From contig NOKP01000025.1 of assembly GCA_002682825.1 (NCBI GenBank), forward strand, positions 501,746-565,745: a DNA stretch of 64,000 nucleotides. The letters run 5' to 3'. The stretch is from Neonectria sp. B-13 (Eukaryota > Ascomycota > Sordariomycetes > Hypocreales > Nectriaceae). Shown here piece by piece: positions 1 through 10,695 of this stretch. The notes under the pieces were generated by a model. The model did not search any database. It was not told the DNA's origin and worked only from the letters and a program-made list of their open reading frames with translations. Position 1 is the first letter of the stretch. The number at the start of each line of letters is the position of its first letter. The position numbers and the translations under genes are program-made.

Positions 1-1793
1 GCATGATAATCAGTCAGCCGAGCGGGGAAGCTGAGCGAGTGACGGTCGGCATATTCGCTCACTGCCTGGGCAACGATGTCGTTGGGGTATAGAGTAGTAC
101 AGTTCTCCTTCATCGTGACTGTAATAACACAAGCCAGAGATGATGCCGATGATCGTAGCAGGATAGAGAGTTCGCTTGCCGTGACGATGGAAAGAAAGAT
201 TGGCAATGACGGGATGCGAGGAATATCATCTCCTCTTCATTGTAGCACCCACTAAGAACTGCAGCAGCTGTTGTGCGACGGTTCGCGTACGTATTCCCGA
301 TTCGGATTGCAAGTACACATGCTTGCAATTCTCCTGTGTACGAGTGTACAGGTGTAGCAGCTTTGGCCGTGTTGATTAGGTTCGACGATCTACAGTTGCC
401 GTCTCCCAGGACCCTGGTAGCGGTATCTGGTACCCGGATGCTTGATAGGTAGTTTGCGTGGGGAAGCGAAACTTTGTCTATGATGTCCGATTTATTTGGC
501 CTTTTTGTGACGTTGTATTGTTGTTATCTTTGCAGTATTTTTCGGTGGTGTCCCCTCAGTTCCGGTGCATCCACCTCCTCATCCATTCTGCTGAGCAGTG
601 GAAACCGTTTGATGAGGAAACAATCCGGGAAGCGACCGGTAGCAAGAGCAGACCAGGATTAGTCTAGTCTTGTTCTTAACGAAAATGGCATGAGATGCCA
701 AGCTGCAAGCAGCGTCGAGGAGGGCGGGATCTGATATGGGCACGTGCAGGTGACAGGCGTCTGAAGGAGATGTCGGGTCGGAGAGACTGCTCCGTAGAGA
801 AGCCGGGCATGGATGGATGCGCGTACGTACGAGTCGTTGCAGCAAAACGGGTTGAAAACTGCTTTAGGTGCCCGAATGCTACAAGCTATCGACGATGTGT
901 GTACACACGCATGAGAATGTCATCAAAATTCACAACATATCATTTGTCTTTGACGCGTCCTCGTACTCCTGGGCCCGCGAACCGATCGCCCGATGGCACT
1001 CTGGAGACATCGAAAGAGAAATGGGGAGACGATGAATGATGTGGGTTTTTTTCTTCTTCTTCATCTTGTTCGTTTACTTCCTTTTCCGAGTCAGGCTCAA
1101 GCCCGAGGGTGGGAGGTGAGGCCTGTAATGCCTGTCTGGGGTCACCCCTGTCAGTGCAACGCTTGGATAGAAGATGGATGGGACGCGATGAGCTGTGCAT
1201 GCATGCATCTGCTTGGAGCTTGGAGCGCAAGGTGCATTTCCAGTCGGTTGGGCGCGCCTCGGCTGTTAAATTGCAAGACCAAGGGCAGCAAACAGCATCA
1301 AACGTCGACAGGGCGGGCAGCATTGACTCAAGGTGCGTGTTTCTGCGCACCTGCTACCAGGTGCAGCAAGGTACTTACCAATCAGCATCTGTATTCCAGA
1401 TTCTGGATCCTGCATCTTTTGTCCTTCGTTCTACTGAGGCTGGTGTCCGTCTTGCATCTTCCGTCTAGCCATCGTCCTTCATCCCTTTTGCATCCTCTGG
1501 CGTCAGATCACCGTGGCCTCCTGCACCAGCATCTCGCTTGCTCCCTGCTTCTTCGTCCCGAATTCTGGCATCCGATCCGATCCATCTGCCTGCTGTCTCA
1601 TTCCGCCACTCGGCCATCGACAGAAAAGCTCCCCTCTCCTCCCCACCAACACCGTGCTCTCTCTCGCTCTCTCGCTCTCTCCAAGACTCCAATATCCAGC
1701 CTGCTTTGGCCCGCATCATCCGTCAACACAACTCACCGCTAGACTCCAGCTCATCATCGGGCCCCCGCCGAGTCTGTTGCCCATGTCGTCCTA
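1..1793. other. 5' intergenic region upstream of ssk1
   Basis: No gene is supported here; the open frames are short, overlap on both strands and show no family motif. The last ~300 bases are pyrimidine-rich, with a run of CTCT/CGCTCT around 1657-1684, typical of a fungal core promoter and 5' leader. The long leader fits a regulated signalling gene, but no transcription start can be fixed from sequence. Confidence 0.5.
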
Positions 1794-4517
1794 ATGGGCG
1801 CCACCGACATTGCCTCACGCCTGAGAGCAAAGTTCTCGAAGCGACGGCACTCGGCTACGGCTTCCTCGCTGACTTCGTCGGCCCAGAGCGTCGCAGATAC
1901 CTCGTCCCTCGGGAGCCGCCATCGCTGGGATTGGCATCGAGGACGCGATCAAAGCCACAGCGAAGCCCATGGCGACCGAGAACACGACGACACTCGTGAC
2001 CACCAGGACCGTGGCCATTCGACGTCTCGCCGAGCTGTCAGTCAGACCCGCGCCACGCCTGGAAGCTCGAGTTTCGATGGCAGCCCACTGGATCCGAACC
2101 TCATCAAGGACGCTCAGTCTGATGGCTCGCGCCAGCATCACCGCCAGGCAGGCGCCGACGGCACTGATGATGCTACCACCAGATGTAACAAGGAAAGGGA
2201 ATCGACCCGAGCACAATCAAAGTCAACGGAACCACAAGCAACTCCCGTTTCATCCACGTCCACACAGGCGGTCCCACCCGCTGCACATGTGCCGACAGCG
2301 GCTGATACAGCGGCGGAGACAGCGCCCGACAACCCAAACAACCCGCTAAAACCGCCTGGTCCCTGGCAGAGCCGCGGCGGCTTGGCCCCTAACGACCACC
2401 TGGGCAACGATCTGCAAACTTCTTGGCACGTTCCGCCACAGCCTCAACTTCAAACGCAGCCAAACTCTAGCACTTCACCAACTCACTCCCCCGACCCATC
2501 GCCATCCTCCTCGCCCACCCGGCCGCGCGCCCGCCCATCCAACTCGAACCTCGGTCGCATCCACGAGGACAGCTCGAACGACACCTCGTCGTCCCCGGCT
2601 CCGCAATCCGACGCTGACGTCGACGTCGATGCCCAGCCTGACGCGCGCGACCATGACGACCCGCTGAGTCCCGGCTTCGCTCTCTTCAGTGCAATCCCAC
2701 CACCCTCTGTCAATCCAAAAATTGCGACAACCGCGACAACTCCGGCCGTCAACCTTGCTCCGTCCCCCGGCCTTCCGCCTGCCAGAACCCTCTCGTCCTC
2801 CTCTTCGTCGCCGGCCGCCCGGCCGCCCGGCCCGCCTCGCCGTCAAAGCCTTCTCTCCAACCGCCAGTCGGCCTTGATCAAGACCCTCCTCCACAGTCCA
2901 CTCCCGACTGACTCCGGCCTCGACCCCTCGCTGCTGCTCCCCATCGACGCCAACATGGTCACCCGCAAGATCTGGGTCAAGCGCCCGCATGCATCCCCAA
3001 CCCTTGTCACCATCAACGAGGACGACCTTGTCGACGATGTTCGGGATATGATCCTGCGCAAGTATGCCAACTCCCTCGGCCGCACCTTCGACTCCCCCGA
3101 CCTCAACATCCGCATCTGCCCCCGCGACCAGCCCAAGGACCGCCTCCTAGGGCCCGAAGAGCCCATGGGTCGTACCTTGGACGCCTACTTCCCCGGTGGC
3201 CAGACCATCGACGAGGCTCTCGTCATCGATGTCCCTCGCCGCGCCCCCAAAGCCTCGCCCCACCCGGTTACACACGTCTCTCACGCCTATCCTAACGACG
3301 AGGTGCGACCGTCAGAAACCGGAGAAGGCTACTTTCCTCCCGTTAACGCCGGAGTCTCTCCCCATCCTCCAGTCGCAGTCCCAGTGCATGGGAACTCACA
3401 AGCGCCACACTCAATTGCAATCCTTGGCACCGGCCAGCTCCCTCTCATTCCGTCGCCGGGAGGCGGGAGGTCATCACGCACCTACCGTGAACGCCCTGAA
3501 CGTCCCAGGCTCGGTCGAACCCATACTTCGTCACCCACGATTCTAGCCAACGGTGCACCTGCCTCCTCCACCACCCACGGCGCCAATACCCACGGTACGC
3601 AGCACTTCAATCCTCGGCTGCCACATGTCCGAACTCATTCAAATTCCTCAGAAGTCACTGGCATGCCTCCTCCTGTCGCTCCTCCTCTCCCGACCCCTCC
3701 AGCTCCTGAACCCTCCCAGGCCCAGGCCTCGACCCCTCCAGCCAGAATCTCGTCGCCTCGACCCTCCGTTAGTCGTGTAAAAAAGACCAAGAAGAATTCG
3801 GAGCATCCAAGTCTACCGCCTGGTATGCTCAATGGCGGCGTTCCCCCTATCAACGTCCTCATTGTCGAAGACAACCCAATCAACCTGAAGCTCCTAGAAG
3901 CCTTTGTGAAGCGCTTGAAGGTGCGGTGGCAGTCTGCCATGAACGGCCGAGATGCCGTCAAGAAGTGGAGGACTGGTGGCTTCCATCTCGTTTTGATGGA
4001 TATTCAGCTGCCAATCATGAACGGTCTCGAGGCCACAAGGGAGATCCGGCGATTGGAGAGAGTCAACTCTATTGGCGTTTTCTCTTCCACTCCAAGCAGC
4101 GGCCTGCCTGAGGAGGAGATCACCGATGAACTGAAGGAGCAGGACAGGCTTGAAAACCTGGCTCTATTCATGAGCCCAGTCATTATTGTGGCCTTGACCG
4201 CCAGCTCTTTGCAGAGCGACAGACACGAAGCTCTGGCCGCGGGCTGCAACGACTTCTTAACCAAGGTATGTACCAGCCAACCAACGTCACCGCAACGAAA
4301 AAGCGTAGAAGACTAACTAAACGTTTAGCCTGTCAACTTCGTTTGGCTGGAAAGAAAAGTCATGGAATGGGGCTGTATGCAAGCCCTAATCGACTTCGAC
4401 GGCTGGCGAAAGTGGAAGATCATTTCTCAGGAAGCTGAGGAAAATGAGGCTGCTAAGAAGGCTGCTGCGGCTGCTGCGAAGGTCAAGTCAAAGAAGAATA
4501 AGCAGTCTTTGTCCTGA
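1794..4517 (+). CDS. ssk1: Response regulator Ssk1 (HOG stress pathway)
   Basis: Two exons, 1794-4265 and 4329-4517; the 63-nt intron has a GTATGT donor and CTAAC branch site. The product is 886 residues. The first ~380 are Ser/Pro/Thr-rich and look disordered. A conserved block follows (about 385-480, starting at the NMVTRKIWVK motif) that is typical of fungal Ssk1. A receiver domain begins near residue 685 with LIVEDN, has the likely phospho-acceptor Asp736 (LVLMDIQLP), Thr802 (ALTAS) and Lys824. As usual for filamentous Ssk1, a loop is inserted between the receiver helices. The tail is Lys/Ala-rich. By family knowledge Ssk1 takes phosphate from an Ypd1-type phosphotransfer protein, and its unphosphorylated form activates the Ssk2/22 MAPKKK feeding the Hog1 cascade in osmotic and oxidative stress. 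The second exon, PVNFVWLERKV onward, completes the receiver fold, so the intron splits the domain right after the conserved Lys. Confidence 0.95.
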
Positions 4518-5327
4518 TGACCTATTCAACAACCGCTTTTGAAGAGCCATACGACCCTCAATCCACCAACACAGACCAATTCAGGGTCTGGTTATCTCCT
4601 ATCTATCACATCCTGGCTCTTATTCATGACAAATTGCTGGGTTGGAAGCAATCCTCAGACTCTCCTCTACTTGGGTCAAGGGTGATAGCTTCGGTCAACC
4701 GGCTCGTCTCTTCACACTTTTGTGATTCATTGGACAAGCATCGGTTATGTGTTTGGAAGGCCACATACGATGTACACACGTAATGAAGCTCTGGATTTAG
4801 GTATCACGTAATTTCCGGAGAGGGCTGGGGCATGCGCAGTATGATGGCTGGGCAGATGACGAGGGATGGTGCTAGTGAAGAAGAATACGAACTTTACGTG
4901 TCGAAAGCTCCATTTTAAATATTTAAATAATTACCTTACTGGAGACTTGATCAATGTGAATTTCTGTCTCATACCAGACGTGTAGTCTCGTATTGTTTAC
5001 TCTGCTGCTCGACATCGTTCCGTAGAGACTATCATATTGCAAGAATAAATCCTGTGACCAGACCAAGCTCAGCCCAGGCTGGCTTCCAGCACAGGTGGGT
5101 TGGGTGGTGGGGTGGTTGGAGCGTGGAGCTCGTCGCGTTCCGGCATTCGGGTGATTAATTTTCCCGGGTACGCTGAAAAATTGCTACTACTCCAACAAGC
5201 AACACCTCACCTCCATCAACCGTCTTAACTCCCTGACTCGACGCCGAGCTCAGCCAAGCCAATTACGCTCAATTGGCCCTGGGTTGCATGTAATGCAGCA
5301 CGAGGTTCGACTAGAGCTGCTGTAATC
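4518..5327. other. Intergenic region between ssk1 and mS45 gene
   Basis: This holds the 3' end of ssk1 and the 5' region of the next gene on the same strand. No coding signal or RNA gene is seen. A short AT-rich patch near 4913-4935 (ATTTAAATATTTAAATAA) may lie in the ssk1 3' end region. Confidence 0.4.
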
Positions 5328-6469
5328 ATGCCTCCCCGAGTTCGCGCCCCGTCGGTGTCGCTGGCTGGCCTCGATGCCACCAGCGCGCTCTCCAAGACGG
5401 TCCCTTTTGCCCGAACTTTTACGACAACACCATGCCGCGAGAAGATGAGCAAGAGTCGCCAGCGCATGTACGAGTGGCTCAAATCCCAGTCCGGATCCAG
5501 CCTGGCGGAGGCTCCTATGTCGCCCAACTACCTCGGCCCGTTCCAAGATCAGCCCTTTCCGCTCAACCCGCTGTTCCGCAGCCAGCCCGTCCTGGACGGC
5601 ACGACGCGAGAGCTCATCTGGGAGAAGGTGACTCACCGCGGAGAGGCGCTCAAGGCTGTCTCAGCCGAGATGGGCGTTGATGTGAGGAGAGTGGCTGCCG
5701 TGGTGCGGTTAAAGGAGGTCGAGAAACAATGGGTAGCGGATGTGAGTACTATTTCCCAATCGCACCTTGATGTCCAACCCTTTGCAATGATGAGACTATA
5801 CAAAATTTCGATTAGTCTTGAAGACATTTTTCATGGTTAGAAACTGTTATATATCTGAGCGCAAACTACTTGTCCACACTTGTACATCACTTTTAGTCTC
5901 TGGACAAGCGCTGACAAAGTTAACAGGGCAAGAAATTGGCCACCCCTTACGCCAAGGCCGTCATGAAGATGTTGCCCAAGACATCATATCGCGAGGGCGA
6001 GGAGAATGAGCCTCATGAGCCCATCAACGAGGTACACGTTCACAACCTCACGATGCAACAACTGTTCGTTCCAGTCTCAGAATCCCGACACTTTACCCGA
6101 GAGGATGCCGCCAGCGCGTTCCATGATAAGGTGCTGTCCGCGGACGTAAGATCGCCCCAGCCGGAGCTCATCACCATGGAGCGAGAGATAATCAAGGGCA
6201 AGACGCGAGCGGAGAGCCTGCAAAGCTTCAAAGAAGCCACTCAGAAGGAGGAGGACGAGGTTGCGACGAAGATCTTAAGGCAACGGGGTATAGACGAGAA
6301 GATGACCAAGAGGGTGCATCAGGACCGGTACGAGTTCCGGTTCAAGGAGATCAACGTTGACAAGGTTGGCCGGGATGGACGGTCGAGGAAGGGCACTGGC
6401 TGGCGGTATGGCCAACCGTTTGAGGATCGCAAGCGTGGATTGGTCAAGATTCCCACTTCGGTTCCTTGA
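5328..6469 (+). CDS. bot1: Mitochondrial small-subunit ribosomal protein mS45 (Bot1p family)
   Basis: Two exons, 5328-5741 and 5927-6469, with a 185-nt phase-0 intron (GTGAGT donor, CTGAC before TTAACAG). The product is 318 residues. The N-terminus is Arg/Ser/Thr-rich with almost no acidic residues for the first 35 positions, as in a mitochondrial targeting sequence. The core block around residues 85-138 (TTRELIWEKV, DVRRVAAVVRLKEVEKQW) and the junction WVAD/GKKLATPYAKAV match the Bot1p family. These proteins belong to the mitoribosomal small subunit (MRPS35 in S. cerevisiae, Bot1 in S. pombe, where it also affects respiration and cell size). The acceptor at 5926 was chosen because the TTTTAG at 5891-5896 leads straight into a stop. 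The gene is tail-to-tail with the phosphatase gene. Confidence 0.88.
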
Positions 6470-6655
6470 AGTGTATTACTACTTATGTATGTCATGTCTC
6501 CTGATGCGGGAGTTGGGGGTCGGGGGAAGACGGGACGCTTCACCCGACCAGCGGCGCAACTGTACAATACCAAATACCAAAGCCATGTACGTAAGTGACG
6601 TAGAATTTAGCTATGTGATATCTGCCTTATGTGCTATCTACTCTGTTGTATCAAA

Positions 6656-7510
6656 CTAGCTGGTCGCGCTGGCCACGATCAAATTCTTGCGAAGCTGTTC
6701 GATGTCATCCAGCGACAAGCCACACTTGGTCCGGACGTACTGTTCCACGGAGCCATAGTCAGAGCGCAGTGCCTTGATAGCCGCGAGCATGTTTTCGGGT
6801 CTATTCTCGTCGTCAGTGGTTTTACGCCAGAGATATTCGAGTCCAACGAAGGCTTACCTGGCTCCAAGTAGACGATTCGCGCCTTCGGGATTCATTCTGA
6901 GGGCTTCGTTCTGCATCAAGTGGGCCAAGATCTCTTCCCTCCGCTCAGCCAGTCCAACCTCGGTGAGGCTGTACTCTTGGGCAATGGTCTCGTCGTCGAC
7001 GCCGCACAGAGACAAGATGACGGCAACGATAACGCCGGTCCGGTCCTTGCCGGCGGTGCAATGGAGCAACAGCGGCTCGGGGTTGGGCTCCGCGAGGTGA
7101 GACAGGATGGTGCGCATGGGTCCGGCGGCCTCCCAGATGGACCGGTAGGTCTCGACGAAGCCCTCGGTGCCCTCCTGGGAGTACTGATTGAAGCGCAGGG
7201 CGATGGCCTCTGGCCCGTAGTCCTGGTCGAGGAAGACGGGGGCGAAGACGCGCACGGCGCCGGGCCACTCGCGCACGCCGGTGGAGTTGCGGGAGATCTC
7301 GATGGTGGACCGGAGGTCGTAGACGCGGGCGATGCGCAGGCGCTGCAGCACGGCGACGCCGGCGTCGGTGACGCGCGAGGGCTCGGCGGAGCGGAAGACG
7401 ACGCCGGGCTTGATGGCGTGGCCGGGCCGGGCGGCGATCGGGGTGTCGCCGATGTCGCGGAAGTTGGGCAGGCCGGCGACGGGGATGAAGGGGGGGCCGA
7501 GGTCCGCCAT
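6656..7510 (-). CDS. Protein tyrosine/serine phosphatase (Y_phosphatase3-type)
   Basis: Two exons on the minus strand, 7510-6858 and 6800-6656; the 57-nt intron has a GTAAGC donor. The product is 265 residues. It starts with a GLPNFRDIGD block typical of this family and has the phosphatase loop HCTAGKDRTGV with nucleophile Cys151 and Arg157. The second exon supplies ENMLAAIKALRSDYGSVEQYV, the usual C-terminal helix of the family, which supports the splice. The fold resembles bacterial and fungal LipA/IphP-like dual-specificity phosphatases; the substrate is unknown and could be a phosphoprotein or a phosphoinositide. No signal peptide or membrane helix is seen, so it is probably cytosolic. 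The gene is very GC-rich, giving a long open frame on the opposite strand (6920-7561) that is only a shadow. Confidence 0.9.
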
Positions 7511-8149
7511 GTCTGCCGGGTTGTTGTTACGAGGAGGCTAAGGGTTAACAAAGTATACTAGAGCGTGCGGCTAATTATTCGGCTTCTTAGGCGGGTTTTC
7601 GAATGTTGTTTGGTCAAGATGCACCGCTTTTTTGCTCGAATCTGCCCATTTTCATTGTTTCGGGGGTGGAGGGAGGGTGGGGATATTTAACCTCCGTACC
7701 TCGGCATGCTGTCACGGTGGTGTGGGCGGACGAGATCCGTGAAAGATGGAAATACCGAGCGAGGAGATTTACACTGGAGATGGAGATGGAGACAGAGAAA
7801 GCGTATAGGGAAGGACCCCTTGGGTCAGGAAACCGGGTGGGCTTATAGGAATTTATTATCCCCGGATGTCACGGATTCACTGGTCTTTAGCTTGTCTTGG
7901 TCGGATTCACGGGTGACTTGTGCATTGCGCGGGGTGGTTGGAGTGAACCAGAGGGGAGTCTATAGTCTAACAATCTAAACAAAGGAGATCTATTCTATGC
8001 TGTTGTTACATGATCCGTACTATGTTGGAGTCCTCTGTGAAGAGTGCTGTTGAACATGTAGGTGGTTTCGCGCGAAGTGGTAGTTGTACGAGAAAGTTGC
8101 CGGTTCGCGTCTCTGGTTGGTGCGTGCGATGAAGCCGAGAGCCATCTAT
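7511..8149. other. Intergenic region
   Basis: No coding or RNA signal is recognised. A purine-rich GGAGATGGAGATGGAGAC stretch near 7774-7795 is a short simple repeat. Confidence 0.4.
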
Positions 8150-8445
8150 CTAGTGGGAGTACCCGCAGTTGCCGCAGCGCCCCCACTGGCAAGAGGGACA
8201 AATAACGTGCAGTTGGACGGAAAACCATCCCTGGTTGCAGTTGCACTGAGAGAGTGTTAACAATTATGGAATTCAGGGTTGGGAGCGTAGGCAACTTACA
8301 CATTGCCAAAGGCGGGGAGCCGCTTGGTTGTTTGAGAGCTTGACCTGGCGCCGGCCGGTGGTGGAGTCGTGGCTGCGGGCTTGTTAGTTTAGCTGTTTCG
8401 GGAACAGATGATAGGAATGGAGACTCACTAGTTGGTGGCGGCCAT
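8150..8445 (-). CDS. Small Cys-rich, zinc-ribbon-like protein (61 aa, three exons)
   Basis: Reconstructed from sequence; no single open frame shows it. Exons on the minus strand are 8445-8429 (17 nt), 8372-8300 (73 nt) and 8245-8150 (96 nt). The introns use GTGAGT...CCGCAG and GTAAGT...TCTCAG, and all phases agree. The product starts MAATNYHDSTTGRRQ and has seven cysteines at 30, 31, 33, 46, 49, 54 and 57, arranged as WQCCNC, then CPSC, then RCGNC, ending in His61. This W-x-C-C-x-C followed by two C-x2-C-type pairs recurs in short fungal proteins of unknown function and suggests one or two bound zinc ions. The role is unknown. Splice agreement and the Cys pattern support it; the 17-nt first exon is the weakest part. 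Confidence 0.7.
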
Positions 8446-10004
8446 GTTGATAGAACGAGTGTCAGAGCAAAAGACTGACAGGATAGAGTTTGAGGATGGA
8501 GTTTGAGGATAGAGTATGAAGATATGAGTGTGAGAATATGGGCATGAGACTGATGATGAGGAATCGAGATTGTGATGGTGTTTCTAAAAGACTTCATCGT
8601 TACGGATGCGCGAGGGCTTATATTATTTTTCGTGCCCGTCCTCGACAACAGCAACAACTACATTCCGCCTTGTAAATGCCATGGCAGTGCCTCATCGGCG
8701 TGCGCAGTTGGAACTGTATCCGACGCCTTGAAGGTCGTCGTTGAGTGGCTACTCACGGTGGTGAGTTGTGACACTAGGTCTGTCCTCGGTGAGGGACGAT
8801 GGGGAAATCCTAAATTTCAAGGCGTAGTCTAAATGTTAGCGGGGCAAAGGGGAGCACAACCTGGGTTTTGGTGGGAAGTTTCAACTCCTAAGGCTTCCTT
8901 TGTGTCTCCCGCCACACACAGCCCTGGCGAAGTTGGGCACAACGCTGCCCCGTTATTTCCTAGCTCTCAGACCCGTGTCTGTCTGGACGGTGAGGCGGCG
9001 AGCAAGACGCTGCCTGGAAAAAAGAAGACGCCGCCTTGAGTTGGTAAGACGGCTCCAGTGCTACTGGGGCAAGGCAATGTAAGGCAACGCCGCTTTCAAG
9101 AGACGAATACTCTTCCTACGGTCTCCCCGATGAGCCACCGTCCCAGCCTCAACTAACGGAGTAGCTCGAAGCCGCCTCGCTCGACGATGCCTCACTTCCA
9201 CTTCCACTTCCACTTCACCTTCCGCCGCGTTTGGTTCACCGGTGGCTGATGGCTGATCTTTGGAGCCAATGATGCACGTGTAGCAGCAACCTCAGGAATA
9301 CAAGGTTCAAGCCCGCGGTCGCAGCACATGGAGCCTGGAACATGTGAGCTGGGCGAAGCTTGTGACGAGCTGTGGCCAATCGCGTTTCGCATCACCCCAT
9401 GGTGGATCCTCACTGGCCAAGCGAAAATCAGGGATTGTCCCGATGCTGCCCCACCATGGAAACGACGTCATCACTTTCACTAAAGTCCGCTAGATTCAAG
9501 TGTCGCGGTCGCCCTCAAGAACTACAACAACAATCACAATCGCAAATCTATCCGTAGGAAAGACGGTCAACTCGTAAAATCCATACGCAAGGTAAGCAGA
9601 CTCCGCCTGCTGCAGTCCATTTTGTCGGGTTTTCCAATCCCAAGCGAGTCGCCTCACTCTGGTCAGGACCTGTCTGTCAATCAGCGAGCATCGTCAACGG
9701 AGTGACTCGCCGAGGTCCCTCCCTCAAGAGACACTTCAATCAGCCTCTGAGCCCTTCTTCACAGCCCCTTTTGCCCTTTATCATCTTTCCCCTTGTTGCT
9801 CAAAGCCTGTGCGACAGCTTCAAACGCATCGAAAACAAGAACTTATCAGCAGCCAAAGCCTACCTGCTAACGTGCATCTTCACCAGAAACCTCACCTCAG
9901 CACCGCAATCACACCGCCAATAGCGATCGCAACTCGAGCCCCCCACCCCCCCCTCCTCTCCTCGTCGCAAACAATCCCAGCTGTCGAGGCGAAATACCGT
10001 AGCC
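8446..10004. other. Intergenic region with hexamer repeat
   Basis: This is the divergent promoter region between the small Cys-rich gene and the membrane-protein gene. No gene is supported. A CACTTC hexamer is repeated four times near 9191-9214. The last 100 bases before the next ATG are C-rich, as in a fungal 5' leader. Confidence 0.4.
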
Positions 10005-10695
10005 ATGGGAATCCTAGGCTTTGCCGTCAGCTACGTGCTGTTCTCGGTATTGCACCTGTTCTGCTTCGCCCTCGCCCTCGCGACCTGTGGCCTCTACGGC
10101 ACTGATGTGCACCACGCGAATCAACAGGGCAAATACAGCGATTCGAAATGGGTCAGTTCCCGGTGAAGGAGGATGTGAGAATGTGCCTTGCGTATGCTAA
10201 TGACATGTGAGTTATAGGTTTACGCCGTAGTTGTGGGTGCCCTGTCGGCAGTTACTTGCGTTCTCTACTTCATCCCCTTTGTCCTACGTGTGGCCGGAGT
10301 CTTCGCCGCAATTTGGAACACGATCCTCTTTGTGATGTGGATCACTCTCTTTGGTATCTTCGGCAAGGTATGTACAGTACTTCAAAGCCTGTCAACGCAT
10401 GTCAACGCATGTCAACGCATGTCAAGACATGCAACGCACGTCAACGCTTGTCGACATTCGTCAACGCCTGCGAGATGCAGACTCCAAGTACTTGTCCGAC
10501 CCAACTAACGCGTGCCTACAGATGTACATCAATGAGGATGCCGAAGGCGACAACGGTATCAAGCGCATGAAGAATGCCGTGTGGGTTGACCTCACTAGCG
10601 CTCTTTTGTGGCTGATCGCCGCCCTCGCATCGTTTGGCTACTGGTGGAGGCACCGCGACACGAGATCACGCTTCACTGGCCGCGCGCATGTCTAG
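10005..10695 (+). CDS. Four-helix membrane protein (MARVEL-like)
   Basis: Three exons, 10005-10151, 10218-10367 and 10522-10695; both introns are phase 0 (GTCAGT...TATAG and GTATGT...CTACAG). The product is 156 residues with four hydrophobic segments: about 3-30, 50-72, 80-98 and 131-148. The layout (short N-terminus, W-V-Y motif before helix 2, WNTILFVMWITLFGIF in helix 3, acidic loop MYINEDAEGDNGIKRMKNAVW, then helix 4) is that of the fungal MARVEL-like membrane-associating proteins, small tetraspan proteins of the plasma membrane or its microdomains. The exact function is unknown. The second intron holds a decametric tandem repeat. Each exon carries roughly one membrane unit, so the splice sites fit the topology. 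Confidence 0.82.
10388..10473 (+). repeat. Intronic 10-bp tandem repeat
   Basis: About eight imperfect units of TCAACGCATG lie inside intron 2 of the tetraspan gene. The first three are identical; later units drift (TCAAGACATG, TCAACGCTTG, TCGACATTCG). It is likely length-variable between strains. Confidence 0.85.

Noticed and set aside
6920..7561. 213-codon open frame on the plus strand
   Set aside because: It is antisense to the tyrosine phosphatase gene, Gly/Val/Asp-rich from GC-rich codons, and has no family motif.
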